Origin: Pelargonium nanum
Lineage: Eukaryota > Streptophyta > Magnoliopsida > Geraniales > Geraniaceae
NCBI GenBank assembly: GCA_036897485.1
Contig: JAYMTF010001113.1
Span: forward strand, 1 to 26,232
Length of the DNA stretch: 26,232 bases
Reading direction: 5' to 3'
In this document: piece after piece, positions 10,456-23,000 of the stretch
Layout of the letters: every line of letters begins with the position of its first letter
How positions within the stretch are numbered: position 1 is the stretch's first letter
Notes under the pieces: model-generated
What the model was told of the DNA's origin: nothing
Database searches by the model: none
What the model saw: only the letters and a program-made list of their open reading frames with translations
Made by a program: the position numbers and the translations under genes

Positions 10456-13400
10456 CTATTTTTTATGATATACTCAAGTTTAAAACTTGTATATAAGAAC
10501 TTTCAAAAAAAAAAAAACTTGTAAATAGGAAAAATAAAGTGTTGGGAGAGTTTTAGTCCCGAATAAATCTTCCTACTTGATTTGAATTATTCGATTGTTA
10601 TGAATTTAGCATTTTTATTTTTATTTAGCACGTATATGTATTTGAATACTATAGAACAAATCATAATTATTTGGGTTGCAACTTGATAGCTAGTTGATAC
10701 TTTAAAAGCAACTTTTGGTTTTCGATAGAAAGATTTTTAGCACTTGGTGCTTTTAGTTTACCCTTTTGAGAAATTTGTATCATATTCATATGACATAAAT
10801 GGGTAAATTGGCCTCTTCATGCTGTGATTTGGATACCAAAGTCTCTTAGTTGTTTATAAAAAATTAGGATAAACAATAGTTAGTCCGTACAACTATTAGT
10901 ATTAGGTTTGGCAGCTGTCTAATGTAGCACAACCATCCAATTTTTTTGGTTAAACCAAAGTGAGATTAGAAAATTATGGTAATTAAACTTTATCCGCAGA
11001 CATGCTGCAATCATTCAAACTGAGAGGAATAATAATTTTGGGTGGGATGAATGTGCTTCCTTCACTATAGTTTTTCAACCAAACCGTCGATTTTTTTTAA
11101 GAATAATAATATTCTAATAGAGATGGGATGAAGGCGGAGACGGAATTGGCACATCCCGCATCGCGATCACACTTACTTAAAATTCAGAGTTAGTGTACTT
11201 GCTTAGTGACTATTTCTCTTAGAATACATTGTAAAAATTAAATAGATATCGTTGTAGAGTTATTGAGTAAGACTCAGTTGAAACACATTCAAATTAAATT
11301 CAAACACTTGACACTCACAGATTCATTTGAGGATAAGTATCAATCTTTATCAAACTTCCACCAACAAGATATTAGACATTATTTGAATTTCACCAAGAAA
11401 ATACTAAATGATAATATTAATATATATGGTACCTATCTTTTACATAATGTTTCTTAGGGCAGCTCCATTCAGAACAGTGTTGATAATGGAATAATAGGTG
11501 TTGAAAATTGGAAGCTATAAGTTGAGATGTTGACATTACTGTACCAAAGAAACTGAACCTTCGAACTATATATGTTCTTATATATATATAAGAACATAAG
11601 GTTGTCGCAATCTCTAGTTAGCTAATAGTAGTACTAGTTTTTTTCAAATTTAATTGGTTGCTCGAAATAAAAAGTCATATCTCTCAGACTCAGATCATAA
11701 AGATGTCCATTTCAGTTGACCATTGAAATTGGGTTCACTGCTACTGCTAGTCTGCTACAGATGGTCCCATTTGGGGTTGGGCCAACCACTTTGATTGAAT
11801 TCTATGCATCTGTGATTGGACCATTTGATGCACACAACAATATAATGCTGTACACTACACTAAATTGTTTCCAAAATTATTCAATATAATTGCTTCAGTG
11901 TATTCAATTTTTGTCTGCTTCTGTCTTTTCCCGTAATATATATGAGAAGCAACGTAACGTTGACTAGTAGTAGGAGGCTCGAATGACATGCATGAGCTCT
12001 AAAGCTCATTTGACGCCCGCAAACGGCGTGTTCAGAATCGTAGAACTCAATCACTCAAATTGAATTTCAAAACAGATCTCATATTATAAACCAACCACAC
12101 AATGACATGTAACAAATTTGATTTGTAAATATAAATACATTTTCCTCAATAAGAGGATGAAATTTCATAATTTCGTTATTTACTTGTGGGAACTTTTTCT
12201 TTCTAGATTCTTCTATGATGGGGTATGGTTAAGATCTCTTAAAATAGATTCTTATTACTTTTACATGCCTACATATTTGTTCCCAAGGGTCCAAGCCTAC
12301 TTGTGTCCCCCAAAACTCTAGTGTAGAATATTTTCAAGTGGATTAGTATGATAAGTGGACAAGGACGCATTCAAATTATGTGCTCTTAATTTGATCCGTT
12401 TCAAAGAGGAGCGTCAACTAGTTAAGTATAAATTAATTAGTTAATGTTCATGATATGTATTTATACACTAGTTAGAACGTAACACGTCTGATTAGTTATT
12501 CAGCGCATTCTATCTTGCGTTCTTTCATACAACAAGGAGCCCTTTGTATAGGTACCTAAGAGTTACAGTTGTGCTTATTGTATAATTATAAAGGAATATC
12601 TTAGAGAGAGTAGAGGTAGATTCAAAAGACACGTGGTAACAAAAGGACACGGTAAACTCAATCTGATACAAAAGCAAAAGTGAAAATGTCTTTGACTTTC
12701 ACATTCAATTGACTGACAAAGTGAGTCAGAAGAAGTAGTTTGATATGTAATGATGTTTTTAAATAAAATTTGTACGCATCTCTTAAGACTATTATTTAAT
12801 CGGACGATCATAAAATACATTTTAATATTGTTGAGTGGGGAAATGGTAATGGGGTTCTCTTGTGTGTTGTTAGATAAGATTTTTGTGCGTAGGGCCATCC
12901 ATTTTTGTCCCTCCATAGCCGTCTCCTCTATCAGTATTCAGTAGTGTCTTGTTGTGTTTTGTCTGGTGTTACTATCCTCATATGTGTGAAACAATTGTAG
13001 ACATATAATATGGGTGTTTCTCCTTGGATTTGGACCTCTAACCCATGCACTGGTTTATGTCTTGGGATCATGTAGCAATGGGGTCACTCCATCAACCCAA
13101 TACTCTACACTCCTTCTCATATTCAATTCTTTTAAAGATTTTTTATCCAGGTTAAAGCCTTGATATTTTTGTGTATGAATTTGTTTTTTTTTTTATTTAT
13201 AAATTTATTTATTGTCTAAATGAGTATTTTAATGTTGGTAAAAGAATTATTTGAGTCTCATCAGTTAATTAAAATACTAATTTCTCAATGCTTGAATATG
13301 TCGTTTGAATTAATTTTATGTTTGTATTCCATATAGTTTTTCTCAATACAAAAGTTAATACAAATTATTCATATTGTTTGAAATCTAATGGCTTAAGCAA

Positions 13401-15472
13401 CTTTTGATTTTTGATCAAATCTTGCTACACAATTGTATATGTGAATGCAACAAGAGGTTGCATGTAATAGCGGAGCTAGCTAAGGAGCGGTCGCAGTAGC
13501 CTAGCAGACAATGATTCATATTAGTCTCCCAAAACGTTATTTATTATATATTACTGAAATTCAAGAATTTATTTTAAAAAAAATGCCTCAACCCAGTTTT
13601 AATGATGCTCTCTTATCACTAATTAGAGAGGTCCTGAAATATATTCTGTTTCGTAAAATTATTTTTAACTAAAACAATCCGTGCCTTGTTGAGCAAAATC
13701 TTACCTCCGTGTTGCATGGGCAGTGATTAATTAATTAATACTAAATTGTTGCTCGACTATCATTGGCATCCATCCATAAGTTGGATACTTGTGAAATGCT
13801 GTTAGTGTAGAATCCAGGGATCGAGGATAGTGATAGGTCAAAATCAAGGACCGAAACATATGAATCCGGACATTTTCACAAAGTTTCCAAATATAAAAAA
13901 GTGCCACCTTTATCCATTCTTAATCTGCTTGTACTACACACAATACTAACAAATCATCCTCAACCTTAGCATGCACAGCCTTAAAAATATCAATTACATG
14001 GCACCACACACATCACATATAACATTGTCTCTTTACTGCTGTGTCGGTCGTCAAATTGCTTTGTCGCTGTTGGACACAAATATAATTCAGTTGTACCATA
14101 ATTTGTCCGAAAAATATTGATTACAGGTTCATCATTTTTAATTTTCTGATCAGTTGCATTGCATGTGAGATGGCTTCTTCGTGGACAACATAGGCGTGTT
14201 GAGCTGCGTCTTTCATGGGAAACATTTTTCCGGCTGTGTGGGTCATCATTTATTTAGTTTTTTTTTATAGTTTTTATATAATTTAACATTTTTAAATTCA
14301 ATTTTCTTAATAATAGTAATAATATTGCATTTGTAGTGTGTGCCTTATTTGGGAAAGAAGTGTAAATCAGATGACAAATAATTGAGAATTGACCATTCTG
14401 TTCCTATTTCTGCTTATTGCTGATTACTAGCTCAATTGTGGTTGGAGCGGACAAAAAATATCGTAAATTTGTCAATAAGTAACCATATATGAAACCAACA
14501 GGTCAACCCCAAAAAATTGCCAGCCACCCACTGAAGACCAAGACTGCCCATATTACATACTATTGTTAATATTTGGTTGCATGTTTTTGGATTTGATAGT
14601 GGGGTTGGGATAATTTAGTTTTGTGTTTGGACTGAGGTGGTGCTCCAAATTGATTCAAATGTCATTTAACTGTTTGTATTATAGGGTGATTATATTGGTA
14701 AAAACTCTAATTTGCTTATTGAACTTTTGCACATGAACTTAATGTGCTTCTTGATTTCAGAATTTTCAAATATGTAGCTAAAATTAGTATCTATCAGTTT
14801 CTCTGCTAATTTTAAAATTTAAAATATATTAAAAAAAATTCCATAATTTTCTTTAAATTACTCTTTTGTTCTAATTGACATCACCTTAAAAAAGAAAGTA
14901 GTGTTGCCAAACGAAATCTAAGCCCATTTTATATCACACACAGGGCTTCTTGGAAAGCCCAATCATAGCTCTCTCTGCTCATCTGCAATGCTGTTGATAT
15001 GCCTACTCATCAATCATTACCAAATTTAATACCTATCAATTTGTGCTGATAGATACAAGCCCAAATTTGTGTAAGATACTCTTTTGGACCTCGTGCTATA
15101 AGGCCAATAAGTTTTCAGTAAGATACTCTCCACTGGCAACCTCCCAAGACCATCATGATATGCCCTACATGGAATTCCCATTTCTTAATTACATATGATT
15201 TTTTCGTAAAGAAATTAAGTTTGTTTTTAGTTAGCTCAAGAATATCATAGCATATAATCATTTATTAATTCCGTGATAGATTGAAAAAGTACAAAAGTAG
15301 CAAAAGAAAATAAAAGTAAATCAGTTTCTAGGCAAAGGCCAAAGCCAGAAGCAAAGGGTTCATTGTCCTTTACCTACATCCACAAAACACAAATGCGACA
15401 CAAGCCACAAGTGCATGCATTAGAAGAGCATAGGCACGATTATTATTACGACGACGATCATTAACTGGGAAC
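10456..15472. other. 5-kb gene-poor intergenic region
   Basis: I looked on both strands for conserved protein motifs, tRNA-like cloverleafs and conserved plant microRNA sequences and found none. All frames are short, AT-driven and without homology I recognise. The region holds a 28-base perfect palindrome (11571-11598), many poly-A/T tracts and W-box-like TTGAC words that are too common to interpret. Its last part (about 15300-15472) probably includes the 3' untranslated region of the glutathione transferase gene. Confidence 0.5.
11571..11598. repeat. 28-base perfect palindrome
   Basis: The arms tatgttctta and taagaacata join through an alternating TA core, so the whole equals its own reverse complement. 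It is probably an AT-rich sequence accident, but would extrude readily as a cruciform. Confidence 0.85.
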
Positions 15473-16193
15473 CTATTCGAGTCCCTGCATCTGCTTCATC
15501 ATCTTGACGAAATCAAGAACCTTCTCGGGCTCCGGTAGAGTTTTGGATACACTGTCTCTAAGCATGCACCGTTTCTGCCATGCCGACAGTTTAGGACAAT
15601 GCTCCACAACCTTGAACCCGCCCAGCTCCTCGTACGCATAGAACCAACTTGTCATGGCAACGAGCACTATGTCCACGAATCCGAAGCTCTCTCCTCCGAA
15701 GTATTCTTTGTCTCCCAGGGCTCCCTCCAATGTCTTCAATACTTCTATGAAGCTCTTCTTGGCGCTCTCTTGTTCCTCTCCTTTGCTCCTCCAGATACCA
15801 GAGCCTGCATCAAATACCTGTACACATATATATGAGATTGGTTCGAAATGGTTTGATATTGAAGGAGTGACCAACCTTTTTCTCAATGAAATCAGCCCAG
15901 AAGCGGGCTAGACCTCGGTCATAGGAGCAAGCAGGGAGCAAAGGGGGAGTAGGCCAGGTTTCGTCGATGTAGTTGACGATGACATTGGACTCGCACATGG
16001 GCTTCCCGCTGTGCAATAGGACGGGGACTTTTCCGTACACGGGGTTTGACGTGAGGAGGAGCTCGCTCTTCCCTGCGAACAAGTCCTCCGGTTGGGCCTC
16101 ATACTCTATCCCTTTCTCCGCCAATGCGATTTTGACTCTCATACAGAATGGGCTCACCCAGCAATCCAGGAGAACCACCTCTGCTTTCGACAT
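15473..16193 (-). CDS. Tau-class glutathione S-transferase (GSTU), two exons
   Basis: Exon 1 is 15876-16193 (106 codons) and exon 2 is 15473-15817 (114 residues plus TAG), giving 220 residues, the normal tau-class length. The N-terminal thioredoxin-like domain has VLLDCWVSPFCMRVKIAL with the expected catalytic Ser14, GKVPVLLHSGKP, and the glutathione-contacting ES pair in CESNVIVNYIDE. The C-terminal helical domain has GEEQESAKKSFIEVLKTLEG, YFGGESFGFVDIVL and CPKLSAWQKRC. The closest clade by memory is GSTU19/GSTU25-like. Tau enzymes conjugate glutathione to electrophiles and oxylipins in the cytosol and are usually stress-induced. The intron after EKK is at the conserved tau position but only 58 bases long. 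The start at 16193 was chosen because MSKAEVVLLD is the canonical N-terminus; an in-frame ATG at 16259 would add 22 residues. Confidence 0.93.
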
Positions 16194-16267
16194 TTTTGCT
16201 TTGTCTTGCTTTGATAACTTGTCTTCCTTCTTTGGTTTATGGCAGCAGAATGAGAACATGATAGCAA

Positions 16268-16422
16268 CTTATAGGGCAATCGTGTGCCGAAATAGATGTT
16301 ATACAAGTAAAGATTGTGATAACTAGGAGACATTTCTTGGTTTTACCACCCGCCCGGCCTCCAGGGTTTGCATCGACATTGTGATTATCATCCATTTCCA
16401 GTGTCTAATTTGTCTCTATATA
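16268..16422 (-). promoter_or_regulatory. Candidate TATA elements of the GSTU gene
   Basis: On the minus strand two TATA-like words precede the gene: TATATA at 16417-16422, in the context CGTATATAGAG, and CTATAAG at 16268-16274. Using the nearer one would start transcripts downstream of the ATG at 16259 and favour the 16193 start; using the farther one would include both. The sequence alone does not decide. Confidence 0.4.
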
Positions 16423-17002
16423 CGCAATTGACACTTGACAGTGTAGAGATTGGCATATTTAGATTATAACAGTGCCGAGCTGAACTGGCGGGTATAACCA
16501 TGCACTAAAATACACTTTCTAGGAAGACCCTTACAAATCTAAAAAACTAGTAACTAAAATAGCATAAATCTCACAAACTAGTGACTAAAATAGCATCCAG
16601 ATATGTTAATTCAAATCTAGTTGTGATTTGTGAGTAGCGATTCTTCCAATAACCATCAATATCGATCAATTTTTTTTTCCAATATAGTTTTCTGGACAAG
16701 GTAGAATAGAACAATTGAAAGAAACCCTCCAATAAATGAATTTTGAGTTCAATTTCTGTACAATTCTTCTATACAGGCAAAGATTCACATAAAAAGACAC
16801 GTCTAATTAACAGGACAACGGCCCATTAACAATGAAATATAGGTGTTACTCATCATTCCTCCTGGCCTATTGCCCAGGTTTATGATTGGGTCTGGGATTT
16901 AATCCCCCCCAACATCATTTCAACAGTCTTAACTCTAATTCAACTGATTATGTATTTGATATTTTTCACTTTATACCAAAAGAATGCATGCCACCGGCCC
17001 CA
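16423..17002. other. Spacer between GSTU and ATG5
   Basis: It contains upstream sequence of the GSTU gene, a tandem repeat (16535-16596), and nearer 17002 the probable 3' untranslated region of ATG5. No gene is seen. Confidence 0.5.
16535..16596. repeat. Two-copy 31-base tandem repeat
   Basis: Copies at 16535-16565 and 16566-16596 share aaatct, aaactagt and actaaaatagcat with a few differences. They lie about 340 bases upstream of the GSTU start codon. Confidence 0.85.
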
Positions 17003-20000
17003 TCACAAAATATTTACTGGTGGAACCTTGAGACACACACTAATATGAAGAAAATGCTCAGGGCACATCAGATTGTTCACCACCCAAGAGAAAGGTATCT
17101 CCAACTTTGGTTCGATACCTTGAATTCGGATGAGCTTGATTTCAGTGCCATTGAATGGGCAGTGAGACTCCTCGTGCTTGGGAGGGTTTTCTCCTTCAGT
17201 AGCACTACTTTTGCTGCCAGCATCTTCAGGACCTTTCTGTTCATCTTCTACAGCTGCTCTGGATATCTCCTCATCAACCAAGGGTGTTTCCACAAAGAAC
17301 TCTGGGAGAAGACTTTTCACTGCATCGCATAATGTGAAGCATTTACCTGCAGTGCAAGAAATATAAATGATACTTCGTCCTGGAGCAACTGAGACAAATC
17401 ATCGTCATTCGTCATAGAATCCCACATTATATATGCAAGCTCCCAAGTCAATGTGGCATCCACCAGCCAACTGACACACAAAGCATGGTTTTCTTATGGC
17501 ACTGAACGAGATTCACACAGTATGCTTGTGAATCTCATGAACAGTACAAGATGAAAGCAACTATGTATCTTAATACATTGGAGTTAGTCATATGCAACTT
17601 GTCATGACGTAAGTAGTTAATGGAATGAGCAGGGTAATTTTTAAGATTATAGTGTCATTTTCCTTAGTGGTGGCTCAAAGATGTAGGGTGTTTGGAACAG
17701 ATTTAGTGCAGTTGTTTTGCTCTCTTTGTTCACTATAACTTGCTACCAGTTAGGTGCACTAACATATAGGCCATCACTATGTACAACTTAATCAAGAGAA
17801 TAACAGTTCAAATACTGATATTATAAACACAATATAAGGAACAGGAGATAAAATATATTAAAAAAAGAAAAAGAGAGAAAAAGTCTCTCTATGAGCAAGT
17901 CCACAAGAGAATAGGGTGTGAGGAATGAGGATGAAATGAAACACGGTTAATTTGTATAAACAAAGCCAATGAAATGGATGCTAACAGTACACTTTATTGA
18001 TCATGCATGTTACTTAATTACAACAGGGAAAGAGCTCAAATTAGTTCTGTAGTCCATGTTTGAAATTCCATAAGTTAAGACAAGGCTTACCTTCTTTTCT
18101 CTGAATCTCAACAGGTCGGTTTATGTAAGATATTTTGTCCCAACTATCAATTTGTGGAGCATCTTCCAAATCATCAAAATCTTCAGTGATGCTCCAGACA
18201 TACAAACGAACTGGAATTCTACCTGGCCAGTGTTCAAACAGAAAATATAAAATAAAATACAACCAAACAAAGGAATGAATGGTCTACATGCACAAAGAGG
18301 CAAAGTTGCAAACAAAGAAAATGACAGCAACAATTTCATTTCATAAGCAGTGCCATGGGCTAAAGAAAGATATATTTGCATCAAAAGATGAAATTGTTAT
18401 AGAACTTGGGTACCTAAAATAAACCTCAGCAACCACAGGTAAATTAGACTTCATTATTTATTGCTAAGCTTATCTCTTGACTCCTATATATCTAAGTATA
18501 TGTGTACATGTATTACTGACCTGTCTTGACTTGTCCTGCTGTATCTGGCTCAACAGTGCTTTGTTGTGATGTTAATGAGCTTGAACTCGTTTTTTCTGTG
18601 TACTCATCTTCCACTGTTCCAAGTTTAAGCTTTGATGATACCTTCAAGTATGCTTCCAAATTACCTGCTATACATAATTACTCAAATTTAAAGCATAGAC
18701 AAGCTAGTTTATAACAAAAATGTAATAATAAATAATATGTTAACAAGATGAGGTTGCCATAACACCATGCTGAAAAGACTCTAAGCCTTGCACTAGACTA
18801 CAATTGTAATTCCAAGCATCATTCTTTACAGGGATTTCCATACTGAGCATGTACAAAAAGTACAAGTTTCATTTAACAGGCTCATTAGGCTGCTCATGAC
18901 TATAATTCCATATTTTAATCAGGGCAGCGTTTTTTTCTCACTTCTTCATTTTAATAGTAATATTTATGTGTAAACTAAGATAATGTCACAAATGAGATTT
19001 GGTCAAACTATGCTTTCTGATTCAATAGTTCATCATTAGGTTGCATTAGTCCCTCTTTTCTATCTATTTTAATGAAACTAATAAAGATTTATAAGAGTAT
19101 GAAACTCCTGATCACCTGGCAAACCTACCATTCATCACAGAGTGCCAGAGCTCCACTTGATCAGATTGGGACATGTTCATTACATTCTTGCAGTTTCCGT
19201 TGATTATGTATGCTGCCTGCGAGCATAAACAAAGGCTGTTAAAAACAATCAATTTATCAACATTTATATTTTATCTATTCATTTCAGTTGATAAGTTGTC
19301 AATAATTGGCAGTAAGAAGGGGAAAAGCCTTCGCATGTCGCGAAAAGCAGATGCGATGCTATATAAGATACTGTACCTTACAATTGAGAATAGACTTCGC
19401 ATGTTGCGAAAAGCCATTCATAATTAGACCTCTAGTAATAAAATATCTGAGGGGACGAAAATAACAACTATTTCCACTTTATAACCATGTATTAACAAAA
19501 CTAATTGCTGTATGGGCTACTTGACTCATGATTTTTACAGCCAAATTAATATGAAAGGCAGACACATGATTCAGTGAAGGATATTCTGGCATACATAAAT
19601 GAAGTTGTTAAATCATTACCAATATAGTAAATGTAACTTCCTACAATAGATCAATTTGCAAAAGAACATTTCACCAATTAAAGACCACCATAAGGCCTAA
19701 AAGACATCTTCATGTCATACCTCAGAAACCCCATCGAATATGGTCATTTCAAAACAGTGCAAAATAACTTTTCTACCTAAGTTGTGGCTGCAGATCAGGG
19801 GAGAATATAATTTGCTCATATGAACTATCTGAAAGTTACGTACAAACGAAATCATGACAGTAAAAAGTAGAGTTAACAAGGGCAATCCACTTATGCTCTT
19901 AAGCCAGCTAGATTGAGCATGCAACAAGCATCAAGCAGCTGAAACCATCCTCAGTCTCAACTATGATGATAGACTTATGGAATATTGTTGTTAGCTTTTG

Positions 20001-21844
20001 AGTTTTCAGTTTTGACATTATTTGATGGTGACAATATTCCAGTATTTGATGGTGACATTATTTCATGATTGGATAAGAGAGCTAAAAACCAATGTCTATA
20101 CATCAACCAAGTCCTAAACGACACGGAAAGTCAGAAACAACTCCATACTAACCTCTTTGAGTGAATTGATAAAGCTCCACTTCACACTATCTTCACCTTC
20201 GCAGGGGATCAGTACATTTGCTGGATACCCTCTAAAATGTACCTGTAGATATGTGCTTCAAAATTTAACCTTCCCATGGAAAAGTAATGAGATAGATATG
20301 AATAACAGACACTGGACACCCTTATTTCCCAACCATATGTACCAAGAATTATGTCCTTACTGAATTATTATTTGAAAATTAAAAATGGCCACCAGTTTGT
20401 CACATCACCCATTTAAGTATCATTACCAGCTTCTGTACATACCACTTCCAAGCTAGAAAAGTTCTGGCCTAATATTTAAGTCATCTACACCTATTCTGAG
20501 TCCCTAGAAATTTATTACTATTTAGTTTCTCAAACCCCAAGACGTGAATTGCAAATGGCAGTTTCATAAATCTAAGCAATAGAAACACCATCAAATATTT
20601 CACAAACTTAATACCGTTAGATTCCATGGTCTTTCTGGTTCTGCACAGAGAATATCAAAAAGAACTCCTGTTGGTATGTGCCTGCAAGCAGCACAATAAA
20701 TTTCAATTTGCAGAACTTTGCAGTCTCAAAATATGAGGAAACGGAACTTTGCATGATGCACCACTATATTATTGGAAAACCAAAAGTTCATAAGTTAATG
20801 GTAAGTTGGTAGTGCAAACAAAAGTTAGCCATACACTCTCCATCGTAAAATGAGAATCCACACTAAAAATTTGTCCCAAGAAAAGTGTCCACTTTTTTTT
20901 ATTGTAAGTCGATCACATATGAATTACCAATAATATCTCAAAGGTAAGTAAGAACCCCATGAAATTGTTGTAAAAAAACTATAAAGGGGCACATGAAGGA
21001 GACTTAAGCACTACTTTCAATAATGTTTGCATAAATTGAAAGTGGACACATATTTTGGAATGGACGGACTAATAATTTATGCAGCACAATTCAGAATGAA
21101 ATTTGAACAAGTCATCACTGTGTGTTGTGTGTACTCACAGGATATTCCTTCTATGAAAATTCAAGTTCCTGATATCACAATTAAAACAGAGTACAAACCA
21201 CTACATATTCAATAGTATCGTTGAATGACAATACAAAATACACAGTCTGTTCTAAACTGAGTGTCCTCTTTTATTTTTTGTTGCATAGTTACACATGAAT
21301 CACTAATAATGGCTAGGATCAGTTAGTTTGAACCAATTGAGTGTTACAATGAAACCAGGTGATGCGCATGAGGGAAAGTTAAGCACTAATCAATTTTTCG
21401 AAAAAGAAAAAGGAAAAAGGACACTGGATAGAGGGAGTAAAATAATTCAAATAGCAGTCGTGTACTATAACAGGTAATTACAATAAAAATCCTACAGAAT
21501 TGTCAAAAACAAATACAAGGATGCAAAAAGAAGAATACCATTTGAGGGGCAAGCCTTTGTACTCGAACCAGACGGTGTCGGCACCGGGAGGAAGTGAACC
21601 GCTGAAGTAGGGTTTGATCAGCGGAACTAACAATGGCAGGTAGCCAATGCGAGGAGCTAAGATCTGCCATACAAAACGGAGCAACAAAAAAATTAGAACA
21701 GAAATACAATTAGGAATTCGATAAGGAAGAAGAAACGGTGGTTACGATGGTGGGAGGCGGCGGAGGGAGGGCGGTGACATCGGATTCGTGGAGATGAATC
21801 TGCACCGGAATCGCCCCTTCCCACACGTACTTCTGTGCTTCCAT
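17003..21844 (-). CDS. ATG5: Autophagy protein 5 (ATG5), eight exons
   Basis: Exons: 21746-21844, 21539-21663, 20615-20681, 20153-20242, 19129-19216, 18521-18664, 18091-18222 and 17003-17346. All junctions are GT-AG and the frame is open, giving 362 residues (Arabidopsis ATG5 is somewhat shorter). The N-terminal ubiquitin-like domain has YVWEGAIPVQIHL, APRIGYLPLL and PLIKPYF. The helical part includes NSLKEAAYI; its Lys126, the last but one codon of exon 4, corresponds to the lysine joined to ATG12. A serine-rich linker (about 165-200) leads to the second ubiquitin-like domain (RIPVRLYVWS, then IRIQGIEPKLEIPFSWVVNN), which is split by an acidic low-complexity insert. ATG5 conjugated to ATG12, with ATG16, promotes ATG8 lipidation on growing autophagosomes. 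The gene is divergent from histone H4, with 490 bases between start codons. Confidence 0.97.
19329..19414. repeat. Pair of small hairpin-bearing direct repeats in ATG5 intron 4
   Basis: A 20-base word occurs at 19329-19348 and again, with one change, at 19395-19414. Each copy contains TTCGC and GCGAA arms around a five-base loop. It lies in the 936-base intron 19217-20152. Origin unknown; it may be part of a small transposon remnant. Confidence 0.7.
20832..21072. mobile_element. Stowaway-like MITE remnant in ATG5 intron 2
   Basis: Imperfect terminal inverted repeats are visible: gtcccaagaaaagtgtccac near 20873-20892 on the left and its inverted counterpart, gtggacacatattttggaat followed by ggacggac, near 21043-21068. 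Word content (gtcc.ccaa.a..gtgtccacttt) resembles the ends of eudicot Stowaway elements (Tc1/mariner derived, ctccctccgtccc type). The outer limits are approximate because the tips are degenerate. Confidence 0.6.
21239..21439. mobile_element. Second Stowaway-like MITE in ATG5 intron 2
   Basis: The left end carries gtgtcctcttttattttttg. The right end reads aaaaaggacactggatagag followed by ggagta, close to the inverted ctccctc tip. An internal stretch (cacatgaatcactaataat) matches cacatatgaattaccaataat in the element at 20832-21072, so the two belong to one family and lie in the same orientation about 170 bases apart. Confidence 0.6.
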
Positions 21845-22646
<802 letters not shown>

Positions 22647-23000
22647 TTCGATAAAATAACTAGCATAGGGCGATGATCTGAAACTCGACTCGTGGCTCGA
22701 GTTAGCTCATACTACTATTACTTGGGGGAAATAATTTCAGTTGTTTTGTTTTCTCTGTTTATTTGAGCGGGCATGTGTTTTGGAATTGTTGATGAAAATT
22801 TGGTTACGCATTCAATGAAAAATTTCAGTTGATCTATTCAATGCTGTTGTCCCATCGATGTTGTTGTTGAATATGTTACTTTATTTGCAATCCACAGTAC
22901 CGAATCTCCCACCAAACTCAAACCCTAACAACTTCTGAGTCCTGTATAGCTCACCAAATGTTCCGTTAACCAATCTGGACTTAGAATTCTCAAAGCCGGG
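22647..23000 (+). promoter_or_regulatory. H4 3' region and promoter of the esterase-like gene
   Basis: Only 354 bases lie between the H4 stop and the next start codon. An aatgaaaa word (about 22815) is a plausible H4 polyadenylation signal. A telo-box, aaaccctaa, at 22920-22928 sits about 75 bases before the downstream ATG; such boxes are common in promoters of plant genes active in growing tissue. Confidence 0.5.

Noticed and set aside
12575-12916. 113-codon minus-strand frame
   Set aside because: Composition is AT-driven, no domain is recognisable and no neighbouring exon could extend it.
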